From Trichobilharzia szidati (taxonomy: Eukaryota; Platyhelminthes; Trematoda; Strigeidida; Schistosomatidae), in NCBI GenBank assembly GCA_944472155.2, contig OX235272.1, positions 16,104,354-16,168,353 of the forward strand: a stretch of DNA of 64,000 nucleotides. Direction: 5' to 3'. The position numbers and the translations under genes were made by a program. Under the pieces are notes generated by a model. It was not told the DNA's origin. It did no database searches and saw nothing but the letters and a program-made list of their open reading frames with translations. Below are positions 58,008 through 64,000 of the stretch, in pieces. Each line of letters opens with the position of its first letter. Position 1 is the first letter of the stretch.

Positions 58008-58495
58008 AGCTGCGAATCTTCGTCACTCAACATCAACAACAAAATTCCGATTTTTGATACAAACGTCAAGTCAAGTCAGTTCTTCTATAGGGATCAGAAA
58101 CTTTGCAAGTCACAAAGAATATTTCCAACAGCCTGTTGCAGAGCTTTATCAACATCTAACTGTCTTCACTCTATACTCAAGATCAGATGGTCGGAAAGAA
58201 TCACCAACAAGAGACTATGGGAAGAAACAAAACAAGAACCAATCACCCAACAAATATCGCTGAGGAGGCCGCTGGGTGACATCGCTCGTCAGGCCAACGC
58301 TCGATTGGAACCGGAAAGGGAAGCGGCGAGTGGAACGTCCAAGAGTGACATGGAGGAGATCGTGTGAAGAGGATCTGAAACAGTATGGACTAACATGGAT
58401 GCAGGTGAAAAGTACAGCAGAAGACAGAGTCAAGTTGAGACGTGCAGTTGAAGCCCAATGTTCCACTTGGAACCCAAGGGAAAATAATAATATTA
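58008..58495 (+). mobile_element. RTE R1 LINE 3' end with a small deletion
   Basis: KIPIFDTNVKSS, SILKIRWSERI, then RRPLGDIARQANARLEPERE and DWNRKGKRRVERPRVTWRRS. The RRKWRWIGHS block is deleted. The end is GGAACCCAAGGGAAAATAAT. Confidence 0.75.
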
Positions 58496-58769
58496 CTAAT
58501 ATTTCAGCTGCAAGATTCAGCCATATTAGTACGTTGTTTAAAGGCTCTCCTATTTTCAATGGTATGGACAATCAAAGATTCTTCAACCTTTTTCACCATA
58601 GCTGACATAACTAACAACCAGATTGTGTGAATTAGAGCCGCTCTCTAGAATATCATTCATAATGCAGCCTACATGGACAAAGATTATGAAAATCGAAGCC
58701 CAAAAAACGTGAGGATTAATTTTAAACTGCTATGATTACGACTCTGTAAGAAAATTTGGAATAACTAAG

Positions 58770-59098
58770 TAATAAGTGCAACAGGAGGTCACTCGTGAAT
58801 CAGAACAGGCCAGTGTTACGATCTCTGACTGCGAAATTGGGTGACACAGGTTCGAATAGGCAGAGGATTGGATGAGTTTCTTCAGGGTGGTAGATGAAAA
58901 GAGGTCAACTAGGTCGAAACCTAAGTTCAAGGGTTCCTGTCGGCTACATCCAGCCATCTAATATCGACAAATCATAGAACACTGTGATGTTGACCAGATC
59001 TAAATGCTGGCAGTATTGCACACTTGACTGATATCATTCAGTCTGCAGCGAACAAAAGACTAGACTTATGACACTAGTTAACTAGTGTCCAGTCAAAG
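58770..59098 (+). mobile_element. SINE-IV
   Basis: Head remnant (CAGTGTTACGATCTCTGACTG; GGTTCGAATAGGC), body, tail TTGACTGATATCATTCAGTC and a terminal 20-bp palindrome gacactagttaactagtgtc near 59070-59089. Confidence 0.6.
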
Positions 59099-59514
59099 TA
59101 AAAGTATTCCTTGAGCGCTGTAATACAATGCGTATATCTCAAATTTTAGCATAAGCAATATACTACTGTTTAACATGAATAGTTGAAAACTGCTCAAGTC
59201 AACCAGTAATGCTTGATAGTCGAAATTTGGATGATTTAAACACTGAACTGGAACTCTTGAGCTCTTCATTTATTCTTTTCACCTCTAAGTATTTTCTTCT
59301 GAAGTAGCTGTTAGCAAGTGACAGACTGACACTTTGAACATTGTGCTGACTTTCATCGTCTCAGTGTACATTTTTGTTTTCATTGAACGAAAACATACTG
59401 GCTGACTGGCTTTGTGTAGGCTTTCACCAGCTTGCGTCACTCTTTTTCTCCGATTCCAGGAAAGAATTAGTCGATTTTTGGAGTGATTTCTTGTTAGCTC
59501 CATGCCAAGTTTTT

Positions 59515-59620
59515 TCTTCTTTCGTTCCAAGTGGAAGATGGAGCTTCATGTAGTGTTAATTTTATGGGCTTGGGTTAGTAGCTTCACAACTAACCTTCTG
59601 GGCTTACTACCGGCTGGGAA
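59515..59620 (-). repeat. SINE-II body/tail scrap
   Basis: The reverse complement reads AAATTAACACTACATGAAGC then CCATCTTCCACTTGGAACG, a diverged SINE-II/RTE tail. Confidence 0.4.
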
Positions 59621-59888
59621 AATAAACCCCATTCGACAGTACATCGGCCAGGAATCCGTCCAGAACTGGTAGGCGACCATCCTTGATATACCACTGTTCC
59701 ATTATAGAATGATATGATTTGACAAAGCATTCCGTAAACTGTTTTATATACTGCAAAACCTGTTCTACTGTTTGATATTTAACTATGCATCTACTCGCAA
59801 ATATTCCAACACACTTCGCATTATTATGATTAAATTCCATACCGCACAAGTTTTTCATATCAAATCACACTGGCGTAAACTGCGGAAG
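59607..59888 (-). CDS. Weak exon candidate with strong acceptor
   Basis: On the minus strand a pyrimidine-rich tract ending CTCTTCCGCAG lies just before 59888. After about 30 nt comes ATG (59858) and an 83-codon frame: MKNLCGMEFNHNNAKCVGIF, KYQTVEQVLQYIKQFTECF, then SIMEQWYIKDGRLPVLDGFL, ending TAG. The acceptor could serve cis- or spliced-leader trans-splicing; schistosomes use both. No family recognised, and its end abuts a SINE-II scrap. Confidence 0.25.
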
Positions 59889-60059
59889 AGTGGCAGAGAG
59901 AGAACTTTTGGATAAATAGAATCCAATAAAATGACTCTGACCAATTCCTTACATATGCTTTTAAATCTCTTTCAACGATGATGCCAGTTAGGTGATCTAG
60001 AGACAAACAGCTCAGTCTGTTGGAAGCCTATAACATCATCGTATATACGATATTACTCC

Positions 60060-60225
60060 AATCGACTTGGGGTTCCAAGCGAAACATAAGTCTTCAACAT
60101 CATATCTTCGTTTCACTCTGTCAGATATGCTCCCTCTTAGCTGACCCCACGATTACACACAAGGTTTTATCTCCAACTCATATGGTCTGTCGTATGTTAT
60201 ACTCGGGTGCCAAAATTGTCATTAA
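60060..60225 (-). repeat. RTE R3 scrap
   Basis: GGGGTTCCAAGCGAAACATA, then TTCAACATCATATCTTCG; reversed RTE 3' end, strongly decayed. Confidence 0.4.
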
Positions 60226-60894
60226 CCAGTTGTGGGAAATTCATTTACAGTTTTAAGGTATGCACGTAGAAATGCAAGGCTTAATCTCTGAGATAAGAAT
60301 ATAATTGCTTACAGGACAAATCAGTTTGTTCACATAGTGATGCACCCACGGACTTGGAGAATTATACACTGGTTTTCAAGAGAATGGAACACACACCTAT
60401 CACTGCCTCGTGTGAAGTGAGACCAGCATGCAGTATCATCCAGTGATACAACCACTCAAGAGCTCTGTTCCTCGGTGGACCATTCACACCATAATTATAT
60501 ATAATGATTTATGCGTAAACAACGTTACTCCGGCCAATGATAGCATCAGCCAGTTATCCAGTACCTAGACAAGCCCAATAGAATCCATCTCGCATACGAC
60601 ACTACCAAAATGCTTTACAACAGGCACGAGTAGCATGTATATCAGCGCTATAATGACACAGGTCTCTCTATAAACGAAGCCACCGCCCTGAAAAATAATT
60701 CAGCATGCGGGTAGCCTCTATGCGTCTGTCAAGACTAAAGAAAACCACAAACAATCATATAATTGAGCTATGACAATGGTATAACTCACGTTCATACTGT
60801 CTACATAGCTTCTTCCATATCTAATGTAGGATTAAGGGGCAGTCAGCAAGGCGAACTAGCCGATACACTAATTTTTTTAATTTTCCAATATTTT
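60226..60894. other. No recognisable feature
   Basis: Nothing supported. Confidence 0.35.
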
Positions 60895-61515
60895 GAACCT
60901 TGTGTTGGTTGACGTGCCCCTTTTCCATTTATTCCCACTGGATGGTCCATCACATAATGTTACTAAACATCTCCCCCACAGCAGGTTTCCAATCCATACT
61001 CACTTCTTTTTACATATTTTCCGGGCAGTAGGTTTTTGGTTAGTTCGCCAACAGGTTTATTGTTGATTGGACACTAGTGACTAGTGTGACGTATCCAGTC
61101 CTTTTTTGATGCAGACTGAATTCTATCAGTCAGGTATTTGCAATGTGGCCACCATTCTTTTTAGCACCAAAGTCTCCACCAAAGAAGGACTAGATACGTC
61201 ACACTAGTTACTAGTGTCCAATCAAAATACCCACTACAGTTCTACAGGAGGTCAATCACAAGCCCGAATACCTAGCTCAGTGGTAACGTCTCTGACTGCC
61301 TTACTCACTGGGTGACGCGGGTTCGAATCTCAGAAGGGACATAAGTTCCTTCAGGGTTGCAGATACGCCTTGCTGATGAGTGCCAACTAGCGCGAAACCT
61401 AGGTCCAAGGCTTCCTGTCGATTGCCCCCAACTATCTAATATCAAAGGGTTTATTGTTGCTAATCCATTCTGACAATTTGATCTTAAGTATGGAGCCCAG
61501 TGAGCTGTTGATTTA
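60895..61515 (-). mobile_element. RTE R3 scrap split by SINE-IV
   Basis: 60895-61065 (TTTCCGGGCAGTAGGTTTTT) continues at 61448-61515 (ATTTGATCTTAAGTATGGAG). The interruption has a 12-bp TSD. Confidence 0.55.
61066..61447 (+). mobile_element. SINE-IV complete insertion, inverted 5' piece, 12-bp TSD
   Basis: TSD ggtttattgttg at 61054-61065 and 61448-61459. 61066 to about 61165 is an inverted tail (GGACACTAGTGACTAGTGTG, then AATTCTATCAGTCAGG). A body with GGACACTAGT-type palindromes, a tRNA-like head (TAGCTCAGTGGTAACG near 61271; GGGTTCGAATCTCAG near 61319) and the SINE-IV 3' body follow, to CTAATATCAAA. Confidence 0.8.
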
Positions 61516-61690
61516 AACTGACAGTAACAAGAAGGAAATACTCTCATTGACGCTGTAAATCACTAAACCATAAAAAAAGTATTAAATTGCTAATCATGTT
61601 AGAAATCAAAAAACCCTGTTTCCTAATTCCGAATACAGCCTTAGCAGTGAGTGTAACAAAGAACTTCCGTAATAACCGAAATCACCTATG

Positions 61691-62345
61691 ACTGACGAGG
61701 ATATCAAAGCAAGAATCGGAAAAGCAAGACAAGCTTTCACTACTCTCAAGTCTGTGTGGAGGTCAACAGCCCTACTCAGCATCAAAACGAAGATAGGATC
61801 CGGATTTTCAACTCCAATGTGAAGTCAGTCAGTGCTACTCACTATACGGATGGATCACAGACTTGCACTGAGCGTCATAAGGAGCATCTCAAACAAACTA
61901 CAGACCTTCATTAACAGCTAGTTGTCTTCGCTCAATTCCACTGAAGATCAGATGGCCGGCCGGCCAGAACAGATCAGCAACAGAGAGGGATCTCTGGCAA
62001 TGAGCCAACCAACTCAGCACGAACCAATTGTGAAACAAATAGGCAGGCAGGAAGAAATGGAGATGGATTGATTGGCTGGCCATACTCTGAGGAAACAAAC
62101 CATCAAGTGAAAGACATCACTAGACAAGTCATTGCTCGAGTGGAACCCTACTGTATTGGAAGCGGCGAGTTGGTGGTCAGTGCGAGGGTGGGTGACTTGG
62201 AGGAGGTGATGTGAAGAGGAGATGAAAGCGTGTGGGCAGACTTGGAGTCAGGTGAAGACTGTAGCAGAGAACCGAAGGCAATGGAGACGCACGGCTGAAG
62301 CCGTATGTTCCTCTAGGAATTAAAGGAAACAATAATAATAATATA
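61691..62345 (+). mobile_element. RTE R2 LINE 3' half
   Basis: DEDIKARIGKARQAFTTLK, VWRSTAL, then scraps of the C-terminal domain and the end TCCTCTAGGAATTAAAGG plus (AAT)n. Frames are broken. Confidence 0.75.
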
Positions 62346-63035
62346 ATACCTATGACTGAATTCTATCATTTCGATCTAAACCGAATAAATCAAGAGAAGT
62401 AACCGTTACATAATTTATAGTAAAATAAAAACGCACAGTGAACTACTTGGAGCTGAATATTTTCTGAGTCTGTCTTTGCAGTAAAGGATGAAATCACATC
62501 CGCATATGCGTGCGGGTGTGTGTGCCTGTGTTTTCACTTTCTTGTACATACATGATCCCTTTCCATGGTGTTACAGAATTCAGATGAAAAGTAAAAATGG
62601 TGATTATTGTTTGTTTATGTATGTTATTTTTTTCTGCCTTTATTTTATTCTTTTACAGTTCAAAAATTTAGTTTTAAAAGGGAAATAAACGTTTTTTTGA
62701 TTTAATGTTTATACTTCTTTCACCCTTCCATTTATTTTGGGATAGAACACATAGGGTAAAATGAAAACTGTACAGTTCACTCTGTATTCTTTCTTATAGA
62801 TTTTTACAGTAAAAATGAAAAGTTTCATCCGATTATTCAAACAACACTTGTAGACCTTTTATAGGACTGGAAGGCAAGTTTATAGCTAGTTAATGTTAAT
62901 GAAGTTTAAGTTAGCTTTTTGCAGGTGATCTTTTTTTATTTCATCAACACCAAGTCTTTAGTAAATTGAATTTGTCTTTTCTAGCAGTTGACTACAACTG
63001 TATTTTAGGATTCTTCTTCCGGAGAGTGAGGGAAA
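62346..63035. other. No recognisable feature
   Basis: AT-rich; a short GTGTGTGT tract near 62513. No gene supported. Confidence 0.4.
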
Positions 63036-63245
63036 ATTAGGCATATCCCTAAAAGTTTGATTTTGAAAGGCAGCGAATTGTTCTTAAATGATATTTTTAG
63101 ACACCTATTTCACAAGGGACATATAGTGGGAATTAGTCAGACTTTCAAAATAATCAATACTCAAAGAGAATTATGACTTAATCCGTTCACAGAAGTTATT
63201 GCTACCAAAAGACTTCAATTCAACCTTGGATTTCATTACCAACCG
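63036..63245 (+). pseudogene. PLE-F GIY-YIG C-terminal scrap
   Basis: HIPKSLILKGSELFLND, IFRHLFHKGHIVGISQTFKI, a stop, then FTEVIATKRLQFNLGFH align with HIPKNLRLKG, RHLLDTGHN, FKIIN and FAEAIAIERLKPNL of the copy at 46751. Confidence 0.6.
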
Positions 63246-63549
63246 AGGTATGCCTAAGCCTCGTCTCGTCGGTGCATGAGGTCAGTAACGTCATCCCATA
63301 AACGCAACACGAAATCTAATAAAAAAAACTTAAGAAGGATGTTCAGAAATCTTGTGACTTATAACTGATATTATTTAGGATGAACACAGTTGAAGAGAAT
63401 CCAAGAAATACAAATATGTTCGTCCTTTCAATATTCAAGAATATAAAAATACATTTGGCAAAGTAAATGATTAGTGAAAAACATCTTAAAACTCAGTGAA
63501 AACCTTATGACTTTCAGTTATTCATATAATGGGCAAAATAATGCTGCAA

Positions 63550-64000
63550 AATACGAGTTGATCACGGACTGATATCAGTTAGAGAATCATTGAAAACCAG
63601 GTAGTACTGGACAGCTGCTGTTTCATCCTAGTTTGGGAATCATCGGCAGTACGCACCCACTGGGATTCCAACCCAGGACCTTCCGGTTACAGGGCAAGCT
63701 CGTATACCATTCAGCCACTGGGAATCGATTCAATAGCTAGCCCATGCATGAATTCTAACTTCTACCAATTTTGATTTAGCACGACCTCAACCAATGTCGT
63801 TGGTGGGACATCCATCCACACACGTGACATCTAATTGAACCTCACTGGTCACGATTCTAACTAGAACTCCAGGAAACTCCATCCTGTAGCAAGTCATTAG
63901 CGAGCATCAGATTAATTTTCTATATTTTGGTTTGTAAGGGTTAGTTGTGTTTTACGAGTTGATCACGGACTGATATCAATTAGAGAATCATTGAAAACCA
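63550..64000 (-). mobile_element. SINE-H subfamily b, tandem, runs off the window
   Basis: ACGAGTTGATCACGGACTG occurs at 63553 and 63954, a 401-bp period. One full unit is followed by the end of another that continues past 64000. Head with reversed B-box near 63660. HHR at 63603-63652. Confidence 0.75.
63603..63652 (-). ncRNA. Hammerhead motif, SINE-H subfamily b
   Basis: Stem I GTACTG/CAGTAC, core CCGATGA (63640-63646), GAAA (63621-63624), stem III with the extended CAGCAGCTG, and the GTC site at 63609/63610. The U4 to C change predicts reduced activity. The same variant occurs in the copy at 19525. Confidence 0.6.

Overview
This window looks like repeat-dominated intergenic or intronic DNA from a flatworm, most likely a schistosome-type trematode. 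It is AT-rich with many microsatellites. I see no bacterial gene organisation, rRNA, genuine tRNA gene or CRISPR array. The assignment rests on the mix of repeats: Penelope-like elements (PLEs) with reverse transcriptase (RT) plus GIY-YIG endonuclease, RTE-clade LINEs resembling schistosome SR2, CR1/Jockey-type LINEs, and tRNA-derived SINEs carrying hammerhead ribozyme (HHR) motifs, like the S. mansoni Sm-alpha family. Species cannot be fixed from this sequence. Family names used here (PLE-A to D and F, SINE-H, SINE-II, III, IV, RTE R1 to R3) are local labels.

Layout. 0-6.4 kb: a tandem SINE-H dimer, RTE and CR1-like LINE fragments, SINE-II and SINE-IV copies. 6.4-8.2 kb: an internally deleted PLE-D with long inverted arms. 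8.5-13.1 kb: SINE-H copies (one with a canonical HHR core), a LINE inside a SINE, a PLE-B 3' end and RTE scraps. 14.2-22.1 kb: RTE copies, a PLE-F remnant, SINE-II/III/H copies and a second PLE-B 3' end. 24.6-27.1 kb: the best element in the window, PLE-A, with an uninterrupted RT/GIY-YIG frame, inverted terminal arms and a 13-bp target-site duplication (TSD), inserted in a PLE-B 3' end. 27.5-34.7 kb: two CR1-like LINE tails, a palindromic PLE-D dimer and SINE-H copies. 36-39.3 kb: a three-level nest (SINE-H containing PLE-D containing PLE-C). 40-64 kb: about ten RTE copies on both strands, a PLE-F fragment (46.8 kb), the longest CR1-like LINE (49-50.6 kb), SINE-IV and further SINE-H copies.

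How the parts relate. PLE-A, PLE-D and several SINE-H and SINE-IV copies share one insertion signature: an inverted piece of the element's own 3' end, joined to a 5'-truncated body, all within a short TSD. PLEs and SINE-H also share HHR or HHR-like folds. Together this suggests that PLE machinery mobilises the HHR SINEs. SINE-II and SINE-III share one tRNA-like head but carry tails matching two different LINEs (RTE R1 and the CR1-like LINE), which suggests two LINE partners. No host gene is firmly supported; three weak exon candidates on the minus strand are listed.
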